Positions 24,085-36,529 of a stretch of 64,000 nucleotides of DNA are shown here, one piece after another; the first letter of the stretch is position 1, and each line of letters opens with the position of its first letter. The translations under genes were made by a program, and so were the position numbers. This stretch comes from Ehretia macrophylla (lineage: Eukaryota; Streptophyta; Magnoliopsida; Boraginales; Ehretiaceae). Location: assembly GCA_037974665.1 (NCBI GenBank), contig CM075768.1, forward strand, positions 12,577,001 to 12,641,000. The letters are read 5' to 3'. The notes under the pieces are model-generated. The model did not search any database. It was given only the letters and a program-made list of their open reading frames with translations, and was not told the DNA's origin.

Positions 24085-26837
24085 AACAATTGCGTCCGTG
24101 CAATTCTCGAATTGATAGACAATTAAATCCTCAATCGTTACACTTAATAATACTTCTCTTAGTTCTCATTTATCTCTTAGGATGACACTTAACCAAAGAC
24201 CTCAAAAGAACAACCTCTGTTGACTGCAAGTTGATGATCATAGTTCCAAGACAATCTCCAATTCATAATTCTCTCCTACCTAATATCATATTGCATAGGA
24301 AAGAAATTCCAACTCCAAGTCTTAGCGTGACACCACTAATTATCAATCACCCCCTACTACACAAAAGAGCTCTATGAACACCCCGAGAGTTTAAAAACTC
24401 AATCACGATAACATGAATGATTACTGATCAAGGAAATATCTCAAAAGTGACATTGGTCAGAATATGGCTCTTATGAAATTTACAAGGAATTAAGAATATG
24501 GAAAGTCATATTTGAGCCAACAATCAAGGGTGCAAGATGTCAAACAAGTTAGAGAATCAAGAGGCTAATAGTTTAATAAGAAAGCATGATAACTAACATA
24601 AGAAATGTCTCAGCACCTTTTAGTTAAATAAGTACGGACAAAGGATAATGACGAGTCAAAACAGTGCTGAGTATGTTGAACAAAAATTCCTGAACAAGTA
24701 GATTTTTCAATTCTCGATGATTGTTCAAGGAACCAACAAGTAAGTTGTACTTGAGGCGAAATGAAATTAAGAAATAAGAGATGATTAATTCAATAGAAAA
24801 TATGAGTGTCAAGATAATGAGTATCTCAGCACGCAATAACCAAAGAAGTATAAATAAGAAAGGACAATGCTGAGTACATTAAATGAGCAATTACAAACAA
24901 AGTAATGGCAATGATTTAATAATAAAACAATAGGATTAACAAGGATCAACAAGAATGACAATGATGTACTTAGGTAAGGAGTACATCAAGTAAGTGAAAT
25001 TCGAATAAGTAAAATGGTATACCAAAGGAAAAATTACTTTCAAATGAATAGTAATAGGATGAAATGAAATATTGAAACGAATGGCTAGAGATATAGAATG
25101 AAATATAGAAGTCTCAAACCTTAACTCCAATAAGCGACATTGCTATAAGAAGCAAATATGAATGTTAAGAATGGAAACAATGTCAAATGAGTATAGGATC
25201 CATTAATCCAATAAGCAAAACTTTCAAGAAACAATTGATATGCTAGAAAAGTGTAACTCTCTCTCAAATAAGTGAGAATAGAGTAAAAGATAATAATAAG
25301 ACTGATAGAATTATGAAGCACAAGAAGGGTGTCCCACCTACACATTTGAACACCAACAAGTCAAATCCTATAATCTATCTTCCTCCAAATCAAGACACTA
25401 AGGAGACCTAGAGAACCTAAGGAGTCATAACAATCACCAAACAAGATAAATCACTCCAAAATTTTTCATTCCGTACCAGACCAATCACTAAACAAGATAA
25501 TTCACCGATTACCCAACAAGATTAACTAATGAAGACTCCAAAATCTGATAACACAATACAGATTCATATTAACCCACTATAACACAAGAGAATCTCCAAT
25601 CAACAATTTAGAGAGTCATACCACCTAGAACTCAAAAGCTTGATGTAGGTAAGTAAATGTTCAGTCACCAAAATGCATTCTTATTTCCTCAAATAATTCT
25701 ATCTCCCAACAATTACATCTTCGAATAAAGTAACTTTAATCAGGAATCACTCCAATTGTCTCCAAGGTTTTAAAGATCAAAATTCTAAAATATCCATTAA
25801 TAATATAGCAATCCCAAATAGTAGAAATATTCACATGTTATACAACACTTCATTCCATTCACAAATATACATCACTAATTCCTCAAATAAATTCATTCTA
25901 AAATAATCTCAAGAAAGTATAATCTGAGTTGAGACTCCAAAAGTGTCTAATCACAACCTCACAGAAACCTCAATGTATAATCCATCTCCAAGTAATAACA
26001 AGTTAAACATGGCAACAAAAGTAATTATAATCATCAAGATACATTGCTATTTTCCTCGAACAACTTCATTCTCACCAAAGGAACATCAAGATCAATCCAC
26101 TAAGCCGAAACTAAAATCCATAAACATAACAATTAAAATCTAACTGATAAACTTCTAGAATAATAATAATTCAAAATCATGGCCTATCTCTATTTCCGAA
26201 AATTCTTACAACCACCCTAGACATTAAAAGGTCACTCACGAGTTAAAACATGTATGCAACTATATCATATGAAAGACAAATACAACGTAAGACACAATTA
26301 TCATATAATGCAACATTATCACATAACACGCAATGCAGCATATAAGAAGTCAACATCACATAAACAAATTCTATCACAGAAATAAGTTATAAACAATTAA
26401 AGTCACATAAGCAACAAACTTCACATAAGACAAGTTCATCACGTAACTCACATTGGTCACTTAAAGTATATTGACCACCTAAAGCACGTTGTTTCACATA
26501 AGCTAGTTATAAACAATTAAAAGCACATAAACAACTAACTTCACACAAGGCACAAAATCACATAAAACACAATTGTCACATAATACACATTAATCACATA
26601 ATGCACATTAATTACAACACATTGAGTACGTATAACACGTTATCACATAAAACATATTGACCACATTAATTCACTTAACACACAAGGCATATTGGTCACA
26701 TAGAAAGTTAGACACATAAGTAAATTAATCACATAAACATATTAACATATCTTTCACTTTTTCTTTCACTTAATACATACTTGCATGCTTAGACCACTAC
26801 CCACATTCCGAGGATACCCCGGCTGACAGCTAATCAA
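24085..26837 (-). mobile_element. Non-coding interior of the young non-autonomous element
   Basis: No retroviral-type motif is present in any frame. The primer-binding-site half (about 26240-26790) is a degenerate array of CACATAA-type units, which read TTATGTG in element orientation. The remainder is AT-rich with scattered ATCTCAGCA/GTACATTAAATGAGCA-like repeats. The interior may only carry packaging and priming signals. Confidence 0.75.
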
Positions 26838-26849
26838 GCTCTGATACCA
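26838..26849 (-). other. Primer-binding site of the young non-autonomous element
   Basis: Minus-strand TGGTATCAGAGC is a perfect match to the initiator-methionine tRNA complement. It lies six bases from the 5' LTR at 26856. Confidence 0.9.
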
Positions 26850-26855
26850 CTTAAA

Positions 26856-29298
26856 TGTCACGCCCCAACTCGACCCCTCCTACGATCAGTCAGGACGCAA
26901 CGGAGTTTCGGTAGTATAACGACAGTAAATAGGACTCCGAGGCTCTAAACCAACCTCAACAGAACATCATACATCAACTCCATAAACCATACAACAAACA
27001 ACTCAATAAAATAACAACATACATCATAACCATGTTATACCATAAACATCCTTCGTTATACGCCTCCGTTCCAACATAATACATAAACCTTAATATACAT
27101 TACAAAAACATATTTAGCCAATCTAGCAACCTAATCATAAACAAAAGAAAGCCACTAAGTTAACATCGTTTGGATCATCATCTTTCAACATCTATTACAA
27201 TAAGAATCACAAATCATATAAAAGTCTATTAAGGTAATATACATGACATTAAACAACATATAATCATGGATAAGACTCAGGAACATATGACTCGTCCACG
27301 TAAGGCACGTTTTCCACATTCTCCTCTTCAGGAGGCACGTACCCGTAATCTTGTAAAAGTACACCTGTATGCATGCAATAATAGAGAGTGAGCTTATATA
27401 AATAAGCCCAGTGAGGATCCGATAGATCTCGAGCAAGGTTTACTAAACTCCTTGGAAATAATCCTTTGAGTCAGTAAACACACAATAACATCAATAATAT
27501 TATCATCACATAACTATATGACCATTCAATAAAGGATACTCTCTCTAGTTGGTGTAGCTCCAAACGCCATCACGATCTCAACCATTCTTCTTGTAACTCC
27601 CCATTACTCACGCACCCGGGGTACCCCCAATAACCTCGCCCTCCATGACACCTCCGTCATGCGAGCTGGAGGCGATCTCTGATAGTCATGCCATTATCAA
27701 CCCGACAGCCCGATGCTGCCCGAGAGGTGGCACACACATACCAGAGACCCAGCAATGATAATAAACATCAATCATCAATATTCCGAGAGATCAGTAACAA
27801 AAGTGCCCGATTCCCGTACTCAATAATCAATCAATAAAACATCAATATAACATCAATATAACATTAAACAGCAAACAACTAAGTTAGATGACAAAGTAGG
27901 TCATCTAACCGAACATGCATTAAACACACAATCAAACTCTAATTTACCCATCAACAACTCACAATTCAATCACTCAACACCACCCAACCATCTAAAGGCA
28001 TCGTTCAAGAAATTAAAGAATGACAACCTAAACTTCTAAAATTCATAACTTACAATCTACTAATCCAAACATTGCCAAATCAGTTTCTATCACTCACCCA
28101 TTCAACCTACTACATTAACCCTCTCGAAAATCTACCATAACACCTCCAAATCATGCCCGATAACCCTAAAACCCTAGGATGTCTTGGCTGGATTTTCAGG
28201 GTTTTCACACGAATAATGTAATCGAAAATTCGGCATTACAACAGCGCTAACACGTAATTATCAAGTATTTAGAAATCGACGGCAATCGATTTCGATCAAC
28301 ACAACTCATTTAATCCAACTTTGAACATTTTAATCAAAATTAAATACCCGGAAAATAAAAATTATGCTACATCCGACAGAAATTCGTAGTATTAGTATAT
28401 AATGATCCCTAGCATGCAAGGAGCAATAATCTAACATCAGATTTCAATTCTAACGGTTCAATCTTCATTTATACGCAAAAACACAAAAATGACATTTTGA
28501 GATCTAGAATTTTTCTCTCACCTTTGATGCGATAAAAGCCTAGGAATGCGTGCAATGCGTGCCCAACAAGCGGAATCCAAGTCGGTGCGAAGTTTCACGG
28601 ACAAAAACTAGGTTTTTCTTTGAAAAATTGGATTGAAAGCTTGAGTTTTTCTCTTTCTTTTTCTCCCTCTTTTCTCTCGGCCTTGTGTGTGTTTGTGGAG
28701 TGTGTTTTGTGTTGTGTGAGTGTGTGTTGATGACATTATATAATAAAAAGCTTGGTCAATTAAAAAAATGAAAAGTCAAAGTTAGTTTTAATAGGTATTT
28801 TTGTGTTTTTAATGACTTTAATTGCATTTTAGTGCTCACCAAGTTAAAAATAATTATGCCACCCCCAAGATATCTCAAGTGGATTATTTTTAGGTGACAA
28901 GAAGTTTTACAATCCAACAATTTCACCCGAGTCGGCTTAAAACTCGATTTTCGCAAAAGTCGGTGTAAAAACCCTAATAAATTCTTAAGCCGATTTTAAA
29001 ACTATTTTCATCAAACACAGGTCTATTAAAGTCCGTGGACTAGGTCTAGAAGGGTTAAAAAGACCAGTTTCAAAATTATAGCGGACGTGTTTCGAAAACA
29101 CTATTCACTGAAAATCGACGATAAAATTTCTGACTCCATTTTTGATGAAAATTTCATGAATGCACATTTAGCACGTATTAGGAGTATTGACATCAAACTT
29201 ATAACATTCTAGGTCATATAACACATAAATAGGTCAAATGCACGCAAAACGAGATAAAACACGTAAATCGAGTTAAAGCAGAAAAGTGGGGTTTCACA
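26856..29298 (-). repeat. 5' LTR of the young non-autonomous element
   Basis: This is the 2,443-bp partner of 21616-24069. The predicted intron corresponds to 27365-28521 and the small acidic frame to about 27264-27364. Frames at 27185-27436 and 28756-28956 are the same LTR-internal shadows as in the other copy. Confidence 0.92.
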
Positions 29299-29303
29299 GA
29301 ATG

Positions 29304-29790
29304 TTTCGCGGTAAAATTTGTACTAACTTAGGGATGAATTTGTGACAAATAATTGGTGACGGTTAGGACAAACTGTTACTATGGCATTGCACACTATAAC
29401 GACTAATTAACGACGATCCTTCAATATTGTGCCTTTTTATACCTAACCGTCAGTAAGACGCCGCTTATTTGCAACCAATTAGTGAAGCTTCTCCATAAAA
29501 AGGCGGGATATAAACAGACCGTCGCTAATTAGTCACTAGTGTGCGACATCGTACCTACGATTACCAATATCCTACCTTCACCTCTAACAGTCGTCCCCGA
29601 CTCATCACATATTAGTGATAAATTAATGACGCAAGACAGTAATATGCCTTTACATTTAACGGTCATCACCCATTCATCTCAAATTAGAGATGAATTAGCG
29701 ATGCAAGCTAATATCCTGCCTTTACATTTAACAGTCGTTGCTTATCTGTCGCAAATAAGTGACGGATTAGTAGCAATTTTTTAAAATTAA
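29304..29790. repeat. CACTA left subterminal repeats
   Basis: Imperfect units of about 69-75 bp start with AATAT at 29566, 29641 and 29710. They share TTTAACAGTCGT and a GACGAATTAGTGAC-like core. More divergent copies precede them from 29340. Such subterminal repeats are the transposase-binding region in CACTA elements. The open frame across 29539-29784 is a by-product of the repeat period. Confidence 0.75.
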
Positions 29791-29928
29791 TTACTAACCC
29801 GCTAAAATTTACAGTGTCATCGCTAATTTGTCATAGTTGCGACAAATTAGCAATAATTTTGGATTTTTTTAAAATAAATTAAATAATTAAGGATTTGGAG
29901 AAAGTGCATTGCCATATATAAATCTTGC

Positions 29929-29959
<31 letters not shown>
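29929..29959. repeat. (AT)n microsatellite
   Basis: An uninterrupted run of AT dinucleotides lies in AT-rich CACTA interior DNA. Confidence 0.9.
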
Positions 29960-29961
<2 letters not shown>

Positions 29962-30274
29962 CAGATTTATGTAATTTTTTAATTTTTTATGCTAATTATT
30001 TGTGCAAATTGTTAATTTAATTACTATTATTTTTGTATGTAATTGTTGTTAATTTTTTAAGTAGTTGTTAATTTTTATGTTAATTCTTTATGTAAATTAT
30101 TAATTTAATTGTTGTTAATTTAGAATGTAATTGTTGTAAATTTTGTATGTAAGTTGTTCATTTTTTATGTCAAGTATTTGTGTACATTTTTAATTTAATT
30201 GTTGTAATTTTATGCTAAATAATTTTAATTATCATTATGTGTCATAAAAATAACAATTTTTAATTTTTAATTGC

Positions 30275-30690
30275 AGGCTAGGTGTAACGGAATGGTCTAG
30301 CAGGCCACATAGGTATTGCAGCAGATCTAACGGTACTACCTATTGATCACGACGCAATCCTTCACAAGGCGGCATGTGGAACGAATAGAGGATGAGTGTA
30401 CAGACTCGGGTCGCAGGGGCTCCGTATAGGAGGATCTGCACACATTGTCCTACTATCGGGCCCTCAAATCTTAGAGTGGGATGTCGAAGAGCCCGTTACC
30501 AAAGCAACATCAGACTTGAGGGAACAAGTGATGGGGCAAAGCCAACTGCTCCAATAGTAGAGTGAACAACTCCGTCTTCTTTAGCAGCAAATTGTGTTTC
30601 TGATCTAGATGGTGTCACAGCCACCTTAACCTCCATCTCAATAGCAAGACGATGATGGGACTCAAGGAGATCTACTTGGACAATAAAATT
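30275..30690 (+). pseudogene. CACTA coding remnant (Q-rich tail), dead
   Basis: This GC-richer island lies in otherwise AT-rich sequence. Around 30530-30660 one plus-strand frame reads Q-S-Q-L-L-Q then S-E-Q-L-R-L-L, interrupted by stops. This resembles the glutamine-rich coiled tail of proteins encoded by plant CACTA elements. The assignment is by composition and position, and the rest of the gene is absent. Confidence 0.35.
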
Positions 30691-30859
30691 TTGTAAACAT
30701 TTAAATGTTTTTGTAAATTTTTAATTTTCGGTAAATATTTTTAAAATATTTATATAATTAATGAATTTTAATTATTTATTATTAATTATTTTCAATTATA
30801 TACCATTTTTATATTTTTTTACACATTTTTGATATTTTTTTACAATTTTTTTTTTTAAA

Positions 30860-31374
30860 GTTAATGATTAGCGACGAAATTGAGACAAGTTTATGAAATG
30901 AATTAGTGACGATTCTTTAGGATTAGCTACGGCGTTGTGACGGCTTGTAGTGATGAAATGGTAATGCCAATGGTGACGGTTTTAGCGATAGTGTTAACTG
31001 GAGGCAGTTTAGCAATGGTTTTAGATAGCGATGGTGTTGCAACTATGGACTTTGCGACAGTTTTGCAACGATGCATTTTGTGGTAGTTTTGCGAAGATAT
31101 TCTTCGCGATGTATATGCAATGGCTTGTTTGTGATGAATATGGCGACAACTTCATCGAAATCTTTTTGTCATTTTGGTGACGATAATGTCATCGCATATC
31201 ATTGGCGAAGGTTTTACTATCGTCGTTGTAGCAAAGAATTCATGACGAATGTAGTTTTTGGTGATACCTTGTCAGGGGATGCGGCGTTTTTCGTTGCTTT
31301 GTCATCGACTTGCTTGAGAGGCGACGGCTAGGCCATAGCATCCTTCTGTCACCTGGCCACTAGTTTCTTGTAGT
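30860..31374. repeat. CACTA right subterminal repeats
   Basis: Short GCGACGG, TTTAGCGATAG, TTTGCGACAG and TTTTGCAACGATG-like words recur at about 20-40 bp intervals up to the inverted repeat. They mirror GTCGATAGGCGATGG at the left end. The open frame at 31071-31331 lies in these repeats and is not a gene. Confidence 0.7.
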
Positions 31375-32210
31375 GAGCCCCCTAATTGAATAAATTACTT
31401 TTCAATTTCCTTTTTTCTAACCTTTTAACTGAAAAAAGAAAATTTTCTACAAGCCATGTACAACCCCCCTCCCTTTTTGTTCTAACTTATGAAACATACT
31501 AACACAAGTAACATATCATGAAAAAAAAAATAGTTTTTGTTTTGCTATGGTAATTTTATGCACAATTTTTTTCTTATTGTTTTTTTTTTTATTGCTAGTT
31601 CAGGGAAAACCAGAGGTAAGTCACTAATAAAGTGGCTAAGATAACGAATTTGTCCGTACTATTTCTCATAGTAATTGTTTAGTGTGTATTGTTTTTCTGT
31701 TAGACGATATTTTAGTAATCAAATTTTTTTAATAAATAGGTAATTTTAGTGGATAAATCTTAGTAATGCTTAATTTATTTATATTTTTAGCTAGGTAATT
31801 TTACTATTTTCTTCATACAAGATAAATTTAAGGGAATTTCTTTATACATAAAAAGTTTTGTTGGATATATATACACACATGATGAATTTAAATCCAGATT
31901 AACTACGTTCATATCTTTAATTATTATAATTGATGTTATAATTATTTTCAGGCTAAAGTATGTATAAGTATAAAATAATTTTTTACTTCTTTAAAAGTAA
32001 AAAAAAAAAAAAGAGGTTGGATCAGAATCCCGTGAACAACCTTTCAAGAAGAGACTGAATTGGTGAACTTTATTTTACATGATCCTATGTTATTTTTGCT
32101 AAACAATATTTTTTACACTTGTTTATATTTAATTTTTTTTAATATCGTCAATCTTCTTAATTGAATCTCGGCCCTCAATATATAATTTTTAGCTTTGCCC
32201 TGATGTCACA

Positions 32211-32454
32211 TCTATTAAATTTCTTTCAATTATCACTTTGTCAGCTTCAAATTTCAATCAATCAAAGGCCAGTCACTTGTCAATTCAATCTACCATCCTC
32301 TCATTCGCTAATCGTTGTTCCATCGACCACTAGATCATGTTTTAGCTTTTGATGGGAAGTGAGTAGGTATGGTTTGATGGTCGTTGGAGAACATTATAAT
32401 ATTTACATGTGGTGATTAAATGTTAAAGAGTTTATCTAAATATAGGTGAGTTTT
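32211..32454 (+). repeat. Low-copy repeat, left half of a split copy
   Basis: The stretch CAATCAAAGGCCAGTCACTTGTCAA onward (given here only by its opening) matches 36575-36745 with moderate divergence. It is the sequence between the hAT insertion and the solo LTR, and it continues at 34817 after the LTR. Confidence 0.7.
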
Positions 32455-34816
32455 TGTGAGGCCCAAACCCGATAATAGTAAATATTTAATTAATGTGCTT
32501 TTAATTGGTCATTTACTAATTTGCATTTAATTGATTTGTTTCTTGTTATTTGAATCGATATGTGTCTACGTTACATTTAAAGTAAGTGGAGTTAATGTTA
32601 ATTAGCAAAGTAGAATATAAAAGACATTAGCAAAATAAGGGAATTATAGCATATAAGCTATTTTAGGCTAGCAACTAACATGTGGCAATATTAGAACCTT
32701 TTATATAAGTTTTATAAAATAATAAACCAAACATAATAAAAGAAAAGGAAGAGAAGATGAGAGGATCGGCTAAGGGGAAAAGAAAAGGGGGAAGAAAGAG
32801 AAAAATTAGGGCAAGGGAAGGACAACGAAAGAAGAAGAAAAAGAGAAGAAAACTTGCAATTTTAGCCCAAATACTTGATCTTTTGTGCATTCTCTACAAG
32901 AATTAGTGAGGGGTTCATGTATTTTGTGCATTTAATGTAGTTTAAAGAATGGTAAGTTTATGTATATGTAATGAAATGGAAGATTGAGCTAGGATTGCAT
33001 ATGCTAAGTCGATTATTGTGAAGAAAATGTGAAATACATGTGTAGTATGCCTTGAAAAGTTAGAACTCTTATGTGTGCATTATTGTAGTATGTTGTTTGA
33101 CATAGATGTAGTATACATGCTTGCTAAAAGGCTTGAGAAAATGTTATTAGATCAAAGACAAAATACATAACATATATACATGAAAAAGGCAAGCAAACAA
33201 GGCCTTAAGGTGAGGACTTTGGTATTATATGTTTGGTCCTTGCGGCTGGGTAGTTTTGCCCAGCGCCGGCGTGCCATTGCCAGTACTGCCAACTGGCGAG
33301 CTGTTGTCAGTAGTAGTGCAGCCACTGAGCAGCAGCTCCGTGCTCTTTTTCCCCCCATGTACTGTTAGATATTGTCCCCTTTTTGTTAGTTTAATGTAAT
33401 GCTTTATAGTACTTGCAACTCACTTTGGTTATCACTTGGAATTATGACTTGATTGTGCCATTAGTTAGTTAGATTGCTAAAAATGACTACCAAGTGAACT
33501 TAATGCTGCTCACGTGCAAGTTAATTGCTAACGGAAAAAGGGGTAAAATATATGTTAATGCTATAAGTAGTAGCCTACTTTGCTATCACTAGATATGTGA
33601 ATCGATTGAATTGTTGATTGTGAATGCTTTATGAGTTATAATGTTTGTTTAAATGCCTAAATGCTAGAGGGGTAACCTACTTTATTGTCCCCTCATTTTA
33701 TGTGCATATTGAATGATTGTTTTAATGAATGTTTAAGTGATTTATCGAGTATTATCGAAGGTTGCAACCTTTTATCAAAGCACGGTAGTATTGTGTCTCC
33801 ACTGGGCGGCAGCAGGCTTGCCAGTGGTTACATGACCTCCGCGACCTATTCCCTCACTCGCTTGGTTGGTGAAGGCCTTGGAGTGTTGGGTCGTAGGATT
33901 TTAGGGTACATCCGTAGTACACCCACCGGTGATATAAGGGATTATTGACATCGCTATCGCAAATGAGCAAAAGAAGTGGGAGTGATAAGGTGGAATGAAA
34001 TCGTATCATTTAATTGAGGGTTTATATAGTTTCATATTACTTGATTGAGTTTTTCATACTTCTTATAAATGTTTGTTGCCTTCGTGCCTACTTAATGTCT
34101 ACTTATTGCTTTGATACATGCTACTTGGCATATGTACATCATGAAAAGGTTTTCAAAAGCCTTCCCATACCCCCTCTCACTGAGCTAGTGGTTGCTCACC
34201 CTGTTTATTCAACAATCAGATGAAGCCAAAGTAGCCTCTCAAGAAGAAGATTGAAGATAATTTGCTTGTTTGCTTAGAAGGTTGGCATGTGTTTTGGCTA
34301 TGATCTAGGAATGTGGGTTATGAAGTTTTGCAAGTTGTATAGTTCATATTGCAATTAAGTCCTATTATGCACATGTTAGATCATAGCTTTTGACTTGTGG
34401 AAATCAAAGAGTTTAGTTGCAAGTTTATGAATCACTTTGGAAATGTAACTAAAGCATACTTAGCTTATTTTTGGACTTAGCAAGTCTTGTTTATATGGAT
34501 TGTAACCATTTTGAGAACTTGTAACTAAAGATAGGTCTAGCTTGTTCCATGAGACTTATAAGCTTTCTACTACATGTACTTTTATTTACTTAGACTTGTG
34601 AATGTTGCTAAGCTTGCCTATACCTAATATGGAGAAATGTTGTGTTTAACATGCTATGCATAAGCAAAGCTTCAAGAAGATGTTCTTGTGTATTTGTTAT
34701 TGGCTTTGAGTATAATTGTATAGGTATTGGAATATCTGTAATTTAGAGGAGACTCTGTCCGATTCTTGCCACATTCGAACTTGACTTCTAGGAAGGGGTT
34801 GGGTCGAGGCGTGACA
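32455..34816 (+). mobile_element. Solo LTR of a Tekay-related gypsy (2.36 kb)
   Basis: It begins TGTGAGGCCCAAACCCG and ends GGGTCGAGGCGTGACA, with no interior or partner LTR. Flanks are GTTTT (32450-32454) and ATTTT (34817-34821), an imperfect 5-bp duplication. The paralogue at 36772-36790 reads continuously through the site. It carries the shared LTR landmarks: donor-like TTAAGGTGAGG at 33206, CCTACTTTATTG near 33676, GGGTCGTAGGAT near 33888 and GAGACTCTGTCCG near 34747. Solo LTRs arise by recombination between an element's two LTRs. Confidence 0.82.
33210..34219 (+). other. Predicted leader intron in solo LTR
   Basis: The donor CTTAAG|GTGAGG is at 33209/33210 and the acceptor CAACAATCAG ends at 34219. 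The following phase-1 frame is open for about 11 codons, acidic at its end (S-Q-E-E-D), then stops. A competing GTAAGT donor lies near 32951. This is weaker than in the other families. Confidence 0.3.
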
Positions 34817-34890
34817 ATTTTTTACTTTCCCCGTATGAGCGAATGACCAGGATTTTGCATTTTCTGGTGTTTACAAATTGTTGAAATATA
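34817..34890 (+). repeat. Low-copy repeat, right half of the split copy
   Basis: It matches 36772-36842, including GTATGAGC-AATGACCA and TGGTGTTTACAA-TTGTTGAAATATA words. It is the continuation of 32211-32454 across the solo LTR. Confidence 0.7.
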
Positions 34891-36529
34891 TATAACAAAA
34901 AGGAGAAGGATAAAAGAGAAAAAGGAAAAAATTAAGGGCATTTTTGTCTTTTTAACAAATTCTACTAGTATTTTTAACGAAAATGTGGGAATGGGTCACA
35001 TTAGCTTAGTTTAACAAACCACAAGGGATCTCTTAAGTGATTTTTGTACCACAAAGAGTGTTATGTAAATACAACAAATCAAATGGGGGTCTTGGTTAGT
35101 TCACCCTAAGAGCAGCACCAACATTACTCTCTACTTTAACTTTTTTGCCAAAGTAGCGAGTGAACCTCAAAAATAAAGCTCCAACAATTTCATCATTCTT
35201 TCAGCCATGTTTTGGAGCTTGCCTCTTTGTTGCATGTGCTTGCTAGAACAAGTGAGTCAAAATGGCTCTCTACTCTTTTTTTGTCAATCTCTTAAACAAA
35301 AAAACACCAATGGTCAATTTTTTTATCATTGGTGTTTCTACCAACACACCAGCGTTCAAAATTTTGAATGTCAGAGTAATATGTAAATATTTTTTTTTAT
35401 ATATATAATCCACCTGAAATTTAAAAGGTATGGTGATTTTTGGTTCAATTTTACACGTTACCCTCAAACCTATGAGCTTTTTTTTGTCTCATCAATGTAT
35501 AAAGCAAATCCATCAATATACATTAATACTATAATGCAAACAATTAGTGATACCTATCTTGAAAAGGGCATTGACATACACTGACATCAAGTGGAGGTAA
35601 TAAAATATCAACTAATTTTATTTATTGTTAGAAATAATAACTATTGGAAAAATAATAATACTTGATGAGAAAAAAATTCGCATGTCTGACCTGAGCTTGC
35701 TACCTGTAAAAGAACAAAGGAACCACATGGGTTATTTGCCATGGACATTCTCCGACGATCAAGTTAGTTTTGGGTACCGAGATCTAAAGTAAGAACAGTA
35801 CAAAAATCAAGTGTACTGCTATTTTAGGCAAAGAGATAAGTTACATTTTTACTACTGTTCATGTGTTATTTATACTATTAGGTGAGAGATCTTTAAAGAT
35901 GTGCAATGGTCCCCATAAATCCGGATAAATCTCTTAGTTAGACACATCACTATAAGTTAGTTGAGATAGGTCAGGTACATATCAGTCCCAAGGAGGTTAT
36001 GGCTTGAGCTCAAGGTGCTATTCATGCGTCTTAATGTGCTTAATACGCGGGTCAGGTATTATATCATGGGTTTGGTATTATATCTTGGGTCGGCAATTTT
36101 ACCCATATCAATACTAACATTAACAACTTAAATTATATGAAAATTATAATTTTTGTTGGAACATAGCAATGAACAATTAAAAATAAAAGATAAAAAAGAT
36201 TATTAAGTAATGAGTTTAGATAAAATATGGAGTGTTATTGGAGTGAAATTAAATAGAAAGTACTATTAGAGTAAAACTGAAATAGAAAATCTCAAAATAG
36301 AGAGCCTGAAATAGAAAGTGTTGTTTGAGTAAAATTGAAATAGAAAACATCATTGGAGTAAAATTGAAATAAAGAGTTTTTAAAAATAAAAAATCACTAA
36401 TCTGACTCTCTATTATAAAAATAAAATAAAAAATAAAAAGACTATTGGAATTGTTCAAGCTTATGTCACTGATACACGTGGTGACATAAGTGAGTTTTAT
36501 TTTATTTTGGTAAGTATCAGACATTACTT
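34891..36529. other. Intergenic; possible decayed small transposon 35108-36463
   Basis: The outer ends AGAGCAGCACCAACATTACT (35108) and, on the minus strand, TTGAACAATTCCAATAGTCT (near 36463) show weak inverted similarity. The right part (36180-36400) repeats AAATAGAAA-GT-TTGGAGTAAAATTG units. This could be an old Harbinger-type MITE with internal insertions, but the ends are too diverged to be sure. The middle (35640-36120) has a GGGTCAGGTATTATATCATGG pair of near repeats. No coding sequence is seen. Confidence 0.3.

Larger units (their letters stand above)
21616..29298 (-). mobile_element. Young non-autonomous Tekay-related gypsy element (7.68 kb)
   Basis: Two LTRs (21616-24069 and 26856-29298) flank a non-coding interior of about 2.8 kb. 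The whole is bounded by the 5-bp duplication GAATG (21611-21615 and 29299-29303). The primer-binding site beside the right LTR and the polypurine tract beside the left LTR show minus orientation. By eye the LTRs differ at about 15 positions, 13 of them transitions, plus one 11-bp repeat-unit indel, so insertion is recent. It sits about 80 bp inside the left end of the CACTA element. Its LTR family is the same as that of the coding element at 47833. Confidence 0.93.
21530..31375. mobile_element. Non-autonomous CACTA (En/Spm) element, interrupted
   Basis: The termini are perfect inverted repeats CACTACAAGAAA (21530) and TTTCTTGTAGTG (ends 31375). They are flanked by the 3-bp duplication AGC at 21527-21529 and 31376-31378. 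Excluding the nested gypsy, the element is about 2.16 kb. It has subterminal repeats on both sides and only a shredded Q-rich coding remnant in the middle, so it cannot encode a full transposase. It lies inside the hAT element. Confidence 0.9.
21429..32202. mobile_element. Non-autonomous hAT-like element with nested insertions
   Basis: The left end is CAGGGGCGGAGATA and the right end, read on the minus strand, is CAGGGCAAAGCTAA. Both fit the CAGGGGCGGA... termini of plant hAT (Tip100-like) elements. The left end includes the GGGGGGCCCGGGCCCCC tract common in that group. Flanking 8-mers are ACTTCACA (21421-21428) and ATGTCACA (32203-32210), an 8-bp target duplication with two mismatches. Removing the CACTA and its 3-bp duplication leaves about 0.93 kb, too short for a transposase. 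The paralogous sequence at about 36560 runs straight across the site, supporting insertion here. Confidence 0.72.

Noticed and set aside
29539-29784. 81-codon frame with internal peptide repeats
   Set aside because: It is a product of CACTA subterminal tandem repeats whose period happens to be near a multiple of three.
31071-31331. 86-codon frame rich in cysteine
   Set aside because: It lies within CACTA right subterminal repeats and shows no protein-family signature.
32675-32890. Minus-strand frame with a phenylalanine run resembling a membrane segment
   Set aside because: It is a translation of A/G-rich low-complexity DNA in the solo LTR.
35108-36463. Harbinger-type MITE with matching ends
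   Set aside because: The end similarity is only partial and no clean 3-bp target duplication was found. Kept only as a low-confidence comment.
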